In this document: piece by piece, positions 7,868-14,968 of the stretch
Layout: the number at the start of each line of letters is the position of its first letter
Numbering within the stretch: the stretch's first letter is position 1
NCBI GenBank assembly: GCA_002362155.1
Contig: DETN01000197.1
Span: 622-50,427 of the forward strand
From: Lachnospiraceae bacterium UBA3287
GTDB taxonomy: Bacteria > Bacillota > Clostridia > Lachnospirales > Lachnospiraceae
Length of the DNA: 49,806 bases
Reading direction: 5' to 3'
The notes under the pieces: model-generated
What the model was told of the DNA's origin: nothing
What the model saw: only the letters and a program-made list of their open reading frames with translations
Databases searched by the model: none
Position numbers and translations under genes: made by a program

Positions 7868-8629
7868 TCACTGCCCGCCGGAGGGAGTCCTTTCCTCCCT
7901 GGGAGTCAGGGACAGGGGCAGCTCCAGGCCGCTCTCCTCCAGGGTCTTTTTGTCCCGCAGGATCCCTTCCGGATTCCCGTCGTAAAGGATCCTCCCCTCT
8001 CCCAGCAGGATGACCCTGCTGCAGGTATCCCAGATGAAATCCAGGTCATGGGAGGTCAGGATCTTCAGGTGGTCGAATTCGTTCAGGACCCGGATCAGAT
8101 TCCGCCGGTTGCGGGGATCCAGAGCCGCGGAGGGTTCGTCCATGAGAAGGATATCCGGCGTCATGGACAGGATGGCGGCGATGGAGACCAGCTTCTTTTC
8201 TCCCCCCGAAAGCCTGTGGATGGGCTTTTTCCCAAAGCCCTCCAGAGAGACCTTCTTAAGGGCCAGGCGGACCCTCCGGTCCACTTCCTCCTCCGGCAGT
8301 CCGTAGTTCCTGGGGCCGAAGGCGATGTCTTCGTAGACGCTGGTGGAAAAAAGCTGACTGTCGGCGTCCTGAAAGACATATCCGATCTTTTCTCGGATCC
8401 TGGGCAGGGTCCTCTTTTCCAGGGGGATTTCCTCTACCCGGACCGTGCCTTCAAAAGACAGGAGAAGGCCCACCAGGATCTTCAGCAGGGTGGATTTGCC
8501 CGCTCCGTTGGCCCCGATGATGCCGATGGCGTCCTGTTCCCTGGCCGTAAAGGTCACGCCGTCCAGGATCTTACGGTCCTTTTCATATGCAAATGTCAGA
8601 TCTTTTACTTCGATATGGATATGGCTCAT
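7868..8629 (-). CDS. nikO: Nickel/cobalt ECF transporter ATPase
   Basis: A 253-residue ABC ATPase of the CbiO/NikO group that powers an energy-coupling-factor metal transporter on the cytoplasmic face. It shows Walker A GANGAGKS (about residues 38-45), the Q-loop FQDADSQLF typical of ECF ATPases, the signature LSGGEKK, Walker B ILLMDEPSAALD and the H-loop LTSHD. It is the last gene of the nikMN-nikQ-nikO operon. Only one ATPase is present, so it probably works as a homodimer. Cobalt as substrate cannot be excluded from this subunit alone; the fused NikN-like domain of NikMN favours nickel. Confidence 0.88.
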   Translation of the reverse strand: MSHIHIEVKDLTFAYEKDRKILDGVTFTAREQDAIGIIGANGAGKSTLLKILVGLLLSFEGTVRVEEIPLEKRTLPRIREKIGYVFQDADSQLFSTSVYEDIAFGPRNYGLPEEEVDRRVRLALKKVSLEGFGKKPIHRLSGGEKKLVSIAAILSMTPDILLMDEPSAALDPRNRRNLIRVLNEFDHLKILTSHDLDFIWDTCSRVILLGEGRILYDGNPEGILRDKKTLEESGLELPLSLTPREERTPSGGQ

Positions 8630-8680
8630 GGTCTCTTACCTCTGACGGTATATACTGCGCGGAAAAGGTCCCCCGGGGAT

Positions 8681-9484
8681 TCACCCTGCAAAAAGGCTTC
8701 CCACCAGGACAAGGACCGGAAAGATGCGCAGTAAAAGGATCCCCGCCGCAAAACTGACGAAAAAGACAAGGTCTCTCCTTCCTGCCTTCCGGATCCTTCC
8801 GGCCGGGAAATCTCCGGTAAAGCCCCGAAGGCACATAGCTTCATAGACTTCCGATGCCCGGTCCATGGACCGCAGGAGCATGCTGCCCAGAAGGGGCCCC
8901 CAGTTCTTCATGGCGATGCCCTTCTGGCCCGGCGCCCGCAGCAGGTAGGCTTCTTCCGTCTTTTCCGCCTCGCTCATAAAAAGAGAAATATAACGCCAGA
9001 TCAGAAGAAATTCCACCACGATCATCCGGGGGATATGGATCATGCGCATGGCGGCGCACAGATCGTCCACCGGGGTCGACGCCACCAGGAGATAGGAAGA
9101 CAGGACCGTCAGGATCCCCTTGATCATCAGGGTCAGCATCGACAGAAGGCCCATGGTCAGAGTAAAGCCGAGGATCTCCGCTCCCGGCCGCCTGTCCAGA
9201 AGAGGATTGAAGATCCCCACGATACAGACCAGGGGAAGGACGATCCGCAGCCTGTAAAGGGCTTCTCCGAAAGGGAGCCCGGAAAGCTCAAACATCAGAA
9301 AGGGATAGAGGGCCAGTCCCAGGACCCGTGGCAGGTCATAGCGGCCGCAGGATATGACACAGATCAGGTAAAGAATGGTCAGGCAAAATTTGACCAGGGG
9401 GTGAATGCGGTTCACCCACTGGTCTCTGGAAGCACTTTCTTCAATTGTCTGCATCTCACGGATGGCACCTGTGATCCTGCTCAT
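8681..9484 (-). CDS. nikQ: Nickel/cobalt ECF transporter transmembrane (T) component
   Basis: A 267-residue CbiQ/NikQ family membrane protein with about five to six hydrophobic segments. It carries the two cytoplasmic coupling motifs that contact the ATPase: the A-x-R-G-type helices at AYLLRAPGQKG (about 178-188) and EAMCLRGFTGDFP (about 217-229). It lies between nikMN and nikO. The start used has a GGAGG about 13 bases upstream; an internal ATG at codon 11 is an alternative. Confidence 0.87.
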   Translation of the reverse strand: MSRITGAIREMQTIEESASRDQWVNRIHPLVKFCLTILYLICVISCGRYDLPRVLGLALYPFLMFELSGLPFGEALYRLRIVLPLVCIVGIFNPLLDRRPGAEILGFTLTMGLLSMLTLMIKGILTVLSSYLLVASTPVDDLCAAMRMIHIPRMIVVEFLLIWRYISLFMSEAEKTEEAYLLRAPGQKGIAMKNWGPLLGSMLLRSMDRASEVYEAMCLRGFTGDFPAGRIRKAGRRDLVFFVSFAAGILLLRIFPVLVLVGSLFAG

Positions 9485-9517
9485 AAATGTAAGATTTCCT
9501 CCAGTACTGAAAATTCC

Positions 9518-10504
9518 TCAGGCCCTGCGGCGATGAAGGACCGCGGCGATCATAAAGCAGATGACTCCTACGATCAGGGCCCCCACGAGACCGGAAACGG
9601 TGGTCCCTGCCGCGCTTTCCGACCCTTTAAAGGCATAGTCGGGCAGGAAGGACAGGGCATTCTGGATGCCTTCGGCCGTCTCATAGACTGCTCCGGAGCC
9701 GGCCAGCTCGGAGGTGCCGGCTGTTCTTTCCATAGCCCATTCCAGACCGTCCGGCAGGGAGGAGGCAAAAAGGGAAAGGATTCCGGCTGCCAGAGCCGTC
9801 AGGATGGCCAGAAGACCCAGGGTGCGGCCGGCAGTCAGTCTCCCTTCGGATTCTTCTGTCTGACCGGTGCCCCAGAGAAGCTCCGGCCTTGCATCATAGA
9901 TAAAGCAGAGGACCGCTGCCGTGATCAGGCCTTCCACCAGTCCGATGGCCAGGTGAATGGGCTGCATGGCCATGACAAAGGCTCCGAAAGGAAGCTCTGT
10001 AATGCCGGAGATCAAAGTCTCCATAACTACGGAGAAAGCCCCCATCTGCAATGTCAGAACGCTTCCCAGGACAGATGCCAGAAGGATCTTCTTTTTTGTC
10101 GCACCGCCCTTCATGACAGGCTTCCATATCAGCAGGCCCCCCACAAAGCAGCCGTAAAAGGCCATGTTCCAGATGTTGCAGCCCAGGGCCAGAAGTCCCC
10201 CGTCCGCAAAGAAGAGGCACTGGGTCAGAAGGACCCCGATCATGGAAAGGAACCCTGCCCAGGGCCCCAGGACCGCGGTCAGCAGAAGGCCGCCGCACAG
10301 ATGGCCGGAAGAGCCGGTCCCGGGAATGGTAAAGTTTATCATCTGGGCTGCGAATACAAAAGCTCCCATGACCCCCATGGCGGGGATCTTTTTCGGATCG
10401 TTTTCCAGTTTCACTTTGTGAACAGATACCCCTGCCGCTGCAGAGGAAGCGAGATACATGGTGCCTGCCACGGCAGGGATCACCAGAGCGTCAGCCATAT
10501 GCAT
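9518..10504 (-). CDS. nikMN: Nickel ECF transporter substrate-binding subunit, NikM-NikN fusion
   Basis: A 328-residue membrane protein that captures the metal ion. It begins Met-His-Met (MHMADALV): the His2 amine/imidazole coordination is the hallmark of the NikM/CbiM metal site. The central body includes GTGSSGHLCGG and MQPIHLAIGLVEG as in this family. The C-terminal part (about residues 225-328) is a NikN-like domain with the PDGLEWA motif, which is usual in nickel-type systems, whereas CbiN lacks it. The start ATG follows AAAGGAG by seven bases and immediately follows a transcription terminator in the leader (separate entries), implying regulated expression. Confidence 0.9.
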   Translation of the reverse strand: MHMADALVIPAVAGTMYLASSAAAGVSVHKVKLENDPKKIPAMGVMGAFVFAAQMINFTIPGTGSSGHLCGGLLLTAVLGPWAGFLSMIGVLLTQCLFFADGGLLALGCNIWNMAFYGCFVGGLLIWKPVMKGGATKKKILLASVLGSVLTLQMGAFSVVMETLISGITELPFGAFVMAMQPIHLAIGLVEGLITAAVLCFIYDARPELLWGTGQTEESEGRLTAGRTLGLLAILTALAAGILSLFASSLPDGLEWAMERTAGTSELAGSGAVYETAEGIQNALSFLPDYAFKGSESAAGTTVSGLVGALIVGVICFMIAAVLHRRRA

Positions 10505-10519
10505 AGTCTTTCTCCTTTC

Positions 10520-10558
10520 AAAAAAAGGGCATACATTCCCTTCCGGAGAGTGTATGCC
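10520..10558 (-). terminator. Leader terminator (attenuator) in front of nikMN
   Basis: On the minus strand GGCATACA pairs perfectly with TGTATGCC around a 15-base loop, followed by C and seven T residues. This is a full intrinsic terminator placed only about 15 bp upstream of the nikMN start and downstream of its promoter. Such a position makes sense only if termination is conditional. Confidence 0.85.
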
Positions 10559-10587
10559 TTCTTATGCATGAATCATTTAAATATTAT

Positions 10588-10670
10588 GAAAAAAGCCTTC
10601 GGTCCGGAGAAAAACCTGCACTTCCTGCGCAGCGGTCCGGCTTCCTGCCGGTACACATACGCCTCTTTTC
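10588..10670 (-). promoter_or_regulatory. Structured nik leader: candidate metal-sensing RNA element
   Basis: The minus-strand transcript can form an outer helix GAAAAGAG/CUUUUUUC (10663-10670 with 10588-10595, one G-U). It encloses two tandem hairpins: CCGGC-AGGAA-GCCGG (10637-10651) and CUGCGC-AGGAA-GUGCAG (10616-10632). Both have the identical five-base loop AGGAA closed by C-G. Downstream lies the leader terminator. GUAUGU at 10655-10660 can also pair with GCAUAC in the terminator's 5' arm (10552-10557), a possible antiterminator. I do not recognise a cobalamin riboswitch (no GCCACTG box) and could not match the NiCo motif. Structure is by eye; the ligand is inferred from context. Confidence 0.5.
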
Positions 10671-10683
10671 CGACTGCAGTAAA

Positions 10684-10712
10684 AGTATAGCAGTTAATCT
10701 TTTTCCCCGCAA
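10684..10712 (-). promoter_or_regulatory. Promoter of the nikMNQO operon
   Basis: On the minus strand TTGCGG (10707-10712) and TATACT (10684-10689) are separated by exactly 17 bp, just downstream of the DUF3842 stop codon. Transcription from here gives a leader of about 170 nt before nikMN. Confidence 0.7.
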
Positions 10713-10727
10713 TATCGGATTCCGGGA

Positions 10728-11174
10728 TCAGCAGAGTTCTTCCGGTCTGTCTTCTGTATTCTCCCCGGTCATGTCGGCCACGATCCGGACGGCGTCGCTT
10801 ATATAGGTGCCCAGGTTCCCGTCCTTTGCAAGGCCCGCAATGATGTTGTCGCATTTGTTGACAGGGATCAGAAGACGTCTTGCATCGCTCCTGCCCACAG
10901 CCGCCGCCATGGCAGGGGTGATCTCCCCGTAAAGGGAATCCGCGATCACGATCCCGATGGGCCCTATGATCAGATCCGCCCTGCGGCATCCCACGATCAC
11001 GGCGTTCTCCCCGGTGGCCGCCGCATCCGCACCGGCCCTGAGCATGGCCGTGGTCGCCAGAGTATTGGTCCCCACAGCGGTAATGTCAGCAGGGATCTTT
11101 CTGGCCCGGATGCCCGCAATGATCTGTTTTCCGATTCCGCCTCCCTGGGCGTCAATGACAAGTATACGAAGCAT
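10728..11174 (-). CDS. DUF3842 family protein
   Basis: A 148-residue cytoplasmic protein of the DUF3842 type, common in Clostridia and of unknown function. It starts MLRILVIDAQGGGIG, with a glycine-rich GGGIGKQI turn that suggests a nucleotide-binding Rossmann-like beta-alpha-beta unit. Other conserved-looking stretches are GTNTLAT, GPIGIVIADSLYGEITPAMA and LLIPVNKC. The longer open frame adds 16 codons upstream, but the ATG at 11172-11174 has a GAAAGGA ribosome binding site seven bases away and fits the family start. It lies upstream of the nik operon with the nik promoter between, so association with nickel uptake is positional only. Confidence 0.75.
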   Translation of the reverse strand: MLRILVIDAQGGGIGKQIIAGIRARKIPADITAVGTNTLATTAMLRAGADAAATGENAVIVGCRRADLIIGPIGIVIADSLYGEITPAMAAAVGRSDARRLLIPVNKCDNIIAGLAKDGNLGTYISDAVRIVADMTGENTEDRPEELC

Positions 11175-11277
11175 GGCATGGTCCTTTCTTCCGGGAAGCT
11201 GCTTCTGTCTCTTCCGCCTCATTCCCGGTACGCATCCTGCAGCAGTTTCATTAAGGGGTCTGCTCAGGTCTTCCTTT

Positions 11278-13503
11278 TTATTCTTCCCACCTGGTCCCTG
11301 TCAGCATATCCTGCCGTTTTTCGACCCGGCTCATATCGAAATTCTCAAAGGCCAGCTCCGTAAGAGCGGCGTCCTTATAGAACATGTACTCCATGTCTGT
11401 GACATTGCCGGTATCAAAGGAGCTGACGTCCAGGGACGCAAGGGAACTGCAGTTGCTGAACATGGAATGCATGTCGGTCATACTGCCTGTTCTGAATTTT
11501 TCCGGGTCAAAATACAGATTCCTAAGATTTTTACATTCCAGGAACATGCACCTGCCGCTTTTTACAAGGGACGTGTCAAAACTGCGGATATCCAGTTCCC
11601 GGACAGCGCTGCAGTTATAGAAAAGGAAGGCCATCGTCGTGACCTTTGCGGTATCAAAGGAGCTGACATCCAGATCCGTAAGGGCCGTGCAGTGGGCAAA
11701 CATGCCCAGCATGTTGGTGTTTCTGGAAGTATCAAAACCGGACAGGTCCAGACTTGTTATGGATCTGCACTGGGTAAACATGCGGTCCGTGCTTTCCACA
11801 CGGGAGGTATCAAAACCGCTCAGATCCAGATTCTTCAGCTGCATGTCCTGTTTGAACATGAAGGTCATGTCCGTAACGCCGGATGTATCGATCCCGCTGC
11901 CGAAATCGATGGTCTTTACATTGGTATAGAAGCTGAAGAGTCCCGTGCAGTCCGAAGGCAGACTGATCCTGCCGTTCGCGCCTATATAGAGGCGGCCTTC
12001 CCTGACCCAGGCAAGGACCTCCCCGTTCCCTTCCTCCGAAACATCCCAGGCATCCGCCGGCTTTCCCTCCAGGCTGTTTACAAAGATGACCGCTTCAATA
12101 TCTTCCCGCCGGATGCCGGTGTTTCCAAAAACATACGCATTGACTTCGGGATTTCCTCCCATGCGCATGTCTCCGCTGACGCCGATATCCGCTCTCAGAT
12201 GTCTGATCTCCTCTTCCTGTGCTCTTTCCGCCTGTGCGGTCTTTTCTTCTTCGGATAAGGCCTGTTCAGGAAGGGCCTCTGTATGACCTTCCCCGGCCTG
12301 GTCCTCTGCCTCTGTACTGACTGCTTCAGCAGACGTGCTTTCCCCGCTGCCCGCGGAAGATGATCCGCCGGAAAGGCGCGATCTCCTTATGGCAAACAGG
12401 CCTGCTGCACCGATCAGGAGGCACAGGATCAGAACAATGATTTCCGGCAGAACAGGATGCACACTCTTTTTCCGGGTCTCTTCCCCGGCCGCCGCGGCTT
12501 TCCTTTCTTCCCTGCAGGATTCGAGAGCATTCAGAAATTCCTCCATGCTCTGATATCGGGCATCCCTCTCCAGCGCCATGCCCTCCATAATGACATCCGA
12601 CTGGTCCAGTGTCACCCCTGCCACAATATCCGCAGGCGGAGGCAGCAGGAAGCCGGTCATACGGGCCGCGGCATCCTCCGGCTCATCCCCCGTGATCATC
12701 CGGTACAGAGTCGCTGCCATTCCGTAAACATCTGTCCATTCCGCTTCCTGCTCCTCACCGGTCATCTGCTCCGGGGCCGCGTAGCCTCTGCGGGAAATCC
12801 CTGTCTCTTTCCTGTTCAGACGCTCCTGGAGCCCGGCCGCGGAATCACTGCTGCTTCCCGCAGTGCTGAAATCGATCAGACAGGCCTCTCCGTTCGACAT
12901 CATGATATTGGAAGGATTGATGTTTCCGTGGATCAGGCCGGCCCCGTGCACCTGTACCAGAGCCTTCATAACAGGCTCCAGGCAGTCCAGAGCCTCATCG
13001 AAAGTAAACCTTCTCTTCTGCTGAAGAATGGCGGAAAGAGGAAGGCCGTCAATATAATCCCCGGTTATATATGCCGTTCCATAGGCCTTAAAAGTGTCCC
13101 GCACCCTGATGATATTCGGAATGCCTGCGAGCGAATGCAGCGTATCCCCGGCATACATGAACTGCTCCAGTCCCTGTTCGTAGTCCTCTTCCAGGTCCGG
13201 GTCCGCCGGTCTCACCCTGTATCCGTCCAGGTCCCGCATGGCGATCTCTTCAGGATAATACTCCCTGATGACGACCTCTTCCTCAGGGTCCTCCCGCCTG
13301 GCCTTGTAAGTCAGGGCAGATCCGCCCCGCCCCAGAAATGCGGTGATTATGAAATTCCCGCGCCCCAGCATTGTCCCCGGAGGCAGGATCCGGACCGGAT
13401 TCTCCGGAAAAGTAGCGCCGCAGCTGCGGCACCATCTTGCATGATCTGGATTAAGTGCGCCGCATTTGCCGCACAGGATGGTCTTTAAGCTTTGATCTGT
13501 CAT
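11278..13503 (-). CDS. Transmembrane pseudokinase with zinc-ribbon and BspA-like surface repeats
   Basis: A 741-residue multidomain protein. In order: a zinc ribbon (C11-x2-C14...C25-x2-C28), a Ser/Thr-kinase-like domain (about 45-330), one membrane helix (about 350-370), a Ser/Glu-rich linker (about 375-440) and DUF285/BspA-type repeats (about 500-735) recurring as MF..C..L..LDLS.FDTS. The kinase fold is recognisable, including the L-G-R-G-G glycine loop at 57-61 and N199. However, the usual ATP-anchoring lysine is R80, the HRD aspartate is N194 (HGN) and DFG is D211-F-S. It is therefore probably catalytically dead, a sensor or scaffold linking outside repeats to the cytoplasm. Start ATG at 13503; it lies about 100 bp upstream of DUF3842. 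Confidence 0.82.
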   Translation of the reverse strand: MTDQSLKTILCGKCGALNPDHARWCRSCGATFPENPVRILPPGTMLGRGNFIITAFLGRGGSALTYKARREDPEEEVVIREYYPEEIAMRDLDGYRVRPADPDLEEDYEQGLEQFMYAGDTLHSLAGIPNIIRVRDTFKAYGTAYITGDYIDGLPLSAILQQKRRFTFDEALDCLEPVMKALVQVHGAGLIHGNINPSNIMMSNGEACLIDFSTAGSSSDSAAGLQERLNRKETGISRRGYAAPEQMTGEEQEAEWTDVYGMAATLYRMITGDEPEDAAARMTGFLLPPPADIVAGVTLDQSDVIMEGMALERDARYQSMEEFLNALESCREERKAAAAGEETRKKSVHPVLPEIIVLILCLLIGAAGLFAIRRSRLSGGSSSAGSGESTSAEAVSTEAEDQAGEGHTEALPEQALSEEEKTAQAERAQEEEIRHLRADIGVSGDMRMGGNPEVNAYVFGNTGIRREDIEAVIFVNSLEGKPADAWDVSEEGNGEVLAWVREGRLYIGANGRISLPSDCTGLFSFYTNVKTIDFGSGIDTSGVTDMTFMFKQDMQLKNLDLSGFDTSRVESTDRMFTQCRSITSLDLSGFDTSRNTNMLGMFAHCTALTDLDVSSFDTAKVTTMAFLFYNCSAVRELDIRSFDTSLVKSGRCMFLECKNLRNLYFDPEKFRTGSMTDMHSMFSNCSSLASLDVSSFDTGNVTDMEYMFYKDAALTELAFENFDMSRVEKRQDMLTGTRWEE

Positions 13504-13815
13504 TTTTACTCCGTCGCTTAGAATAGCAGGCGCATAAGGCGGCGCCTTCGGTATACGCTCCGCTCAGTCAGCCTGCCGATACAGTCTCTTCCATCCTCAG
13601 ATTTCAGCAGCCGCCCTGCAGATATCCGGGGAAAGAGCACTCTGACTCAGCTAAATATTACATGGAATCGGGAGAAAATTCCACATTTACTTGAAATTGA
13701 AAGGAAACGCAGTATCTGCCGGGCCCGGGCAGAGCCGGATGCCCGTTCCCGGAGCTTATGGAGGTCATTTCGAAAGCCGGCCGGAACAGAGCTTAACTTT
13801 TTCCACAAAGAGTAT
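13504..13815. other. Intergenic region between the pseudokinase and HAD genes
   Basis: No convincing gene. It must contain the pseudokinase promoter. A minus-strand TAATAT near 13655 is the best -10 candidate, but no good -35 accompanies it. No terminator or repeat stands out. Confidence 0.4.
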
Positions 13816-13844
13816 TTGCCTTTGCCCCTGTTTCCCCGTATTAT
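13816..13844 (+). promoter_or_regulatory. Promoter candidate for the HAD hydrolase gene
   Basis: TTGCCT (13816-13821) and TATTAT (13839-13844) are separated by 17 bp. A second TATAAT at 13961-13966 lies closer to the gene but has no recognisable -35, so a second start site is possible. Confidence 0.5.
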
Positions 13845-13991
13845 AGATTCATAACTGTCAGGGCAGTCCGGATGCCGGATACTGATCAGGATCCGGTCTC
13901 TGCACTGCAGGACATGGAATCATGTGTTTTCAGCATATCTGTATCTGTATTCATCTCCGGTATAATGCTGCAGACTGTATAGATGACCGAA

Positions 13992-14013
13992 AGGAGGAAG
14001 CGGGCTCCCCCGC
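13992..14013 (+). promoter_or_regulatory. Ribosome binding site separated from its start by a small hairpin
   Basis: AGGAGG at 13992-13997 is the only strong ribosome binding site, but it lies 26 bases before the ATG at 14024, and no start codon lies in frame between them. A GCGGG-CTCC-CCCGC hairpin (14000-14013) sits in the gap and, if folded, would shorten the effective spacing to about 12 bases. Confidence 0.45.
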
Positions 14014-14023
14014 ATTACCTGAA

Positions 14024-14842
14024 ATGATCCGACTTATTGCCAGTGATATCGACGGCACCCTTGTCCCGGACGGCGCTCCCGCCCTGAACCCCGAATACTT
14101 TGACGTAATTACCGCTCTGCAGAAAAAGGGCATCATCTTCTGCCCCTGCTCCGGCAGATCCTATCAGAGCATGCACACTCTCTTTGCTCCCATTGCGGAT
14201 TCTCTTTATTTCATCAGCGAGAACGGGACCATTCTCCGCACAGAGGAAAAAGTCCTCTATACCTGGCCGGTCCCCGCAGAATATGTCCGCCCCCTGGTGG
14301 AGGAGGGCCGCAGGCTGCCCGGCATCTCCGTCATGATCTGCACCCCCGACAAGACCTACTGCGAATGCGGCGAAGACGGGGAACTCTACCGCACCATGCA
14401 TGACGACTACCATTACAACATCGAAAACATCCCGGATGTACTGGCGGTCCCGGCGGACCAGGTCCTCAAGGTCAGCTATTTCCACGCCGGCGACCGGATC
14501 GAAGAGGTCTGCACTCCCGTGACAGAGTCCGACTGGGCGAAAAAGGTCCAGCTGCTCTGCGCCGGCACCAAGTGGCTGGAGTGCGTGGCCCTGAACGCAG
14601 GAAAGGGCGAGGCCTTTGCTCTTTTGCAGGAGCTTCTGGAGATTCCTCAGGAAGAGACCGTATACTTCGGCGACAACATGAACGATCTTTCCGCCTTTAC
14701 GGAGGCAGGGGTCAGCGCCACCGTTTCCAGCGCCCGCAGCGAAGTCCGTGACGCCGCTGACCTGGTGGGGCATTCGGTAAGGCACGAAGGCGTTCTCAGG
14801 GAGCTGAAGCGGATCCTTTCCGTTGCGCCGGACCATATCTGA
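14024..14842 (+). CDS. Cof-type HAD-IIB family phosphatase
   Basis: A 272-residue cytoplasmic haloacid-dehalogenase hydrolase acting on an unknown phosphorylated sugar or cofactor. Motif I is ASDIDGTLV (nucleophile Asp near residue 7), motif II is CSGRS, the late lysine is in NAGKGEA and motif IV is YFGDNMNDLSAF, all in Cof/HAD-IIB order with the mobile cap between about 85 and 190. The open frame begins 34 codons earlier, but that stretch is unlike the family, and MIRLIASDIDG is the standard N-terminus. The ribosome binding site is unusually distant (see the separate entry). It is a single-gene unit followed by its own terminator. Confidence 0.85.
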   Translation: MIRLIASDIDGTLVPDGAPALNPEYFDVITALQKKGIIFCPCSGRSYQSMHTLFAPIADSLYFISENGTILRTEEKVLYTWPVPAEYVRPLVEEGRRLPGISVMICTPDKTYCECGEDGELYRTMHDDYHYNIENIPDVLAVPADQVLKVSYFHAGDRIEEVCTPVTESDWAKKVQLLCAGTKWLECVALNAGKGEAFALLQELLEIPQEETVYFGDNMNDLSAFTEAGVSATVSSARSEVRDAADLVGHSVRHEGVLRELKRILSVAPDHI

Positions 14843-14863
14843 CACGGAAACGGAAAAAACTTA

Positions 14864-14916
14864 ACAGGAGCAGTTCTCACGGGATGATCTTCCCGGAGCG
14901 CTGCTCCTGTTTTTTT
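14864..14916 (+). terminator. Intrinsic terminator after the HAD gene
   Basis: ACAGGAGCAG (14864-14873) pairs perfectly with CTGCTCCTGT (14901-14910), followed by a T-run, 20 bp after the HAD stop codon. The convergent GH43 gene ends just beyond, at 14969. Confidence 0.88.
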
Positions 14917-14968
14917 CTGCGCACTTATGAAGGGTCTGTATGGAGGAAGGGGCTCTTCATATGCCCGG

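Noticed and set aside
5925..7871. 648-codon minus-strand frame opposite the membrane protein
   Set aside because: Composition is Gln/Asp/Gly-rich with no domain; the plus-strand frame has clear membrane helices and operon context.
10505..10683. Cobalamin riboswitch in front of nikMN
   Set aside because: The conserved B12 box (GCCACTG) and its surrounding motifs are not present.
9035..10690. 551-codon plus-strand frame opposite nikQ and nikMN
   Set aside because: It crosses two real genes and their leader and has no recognisable domain.
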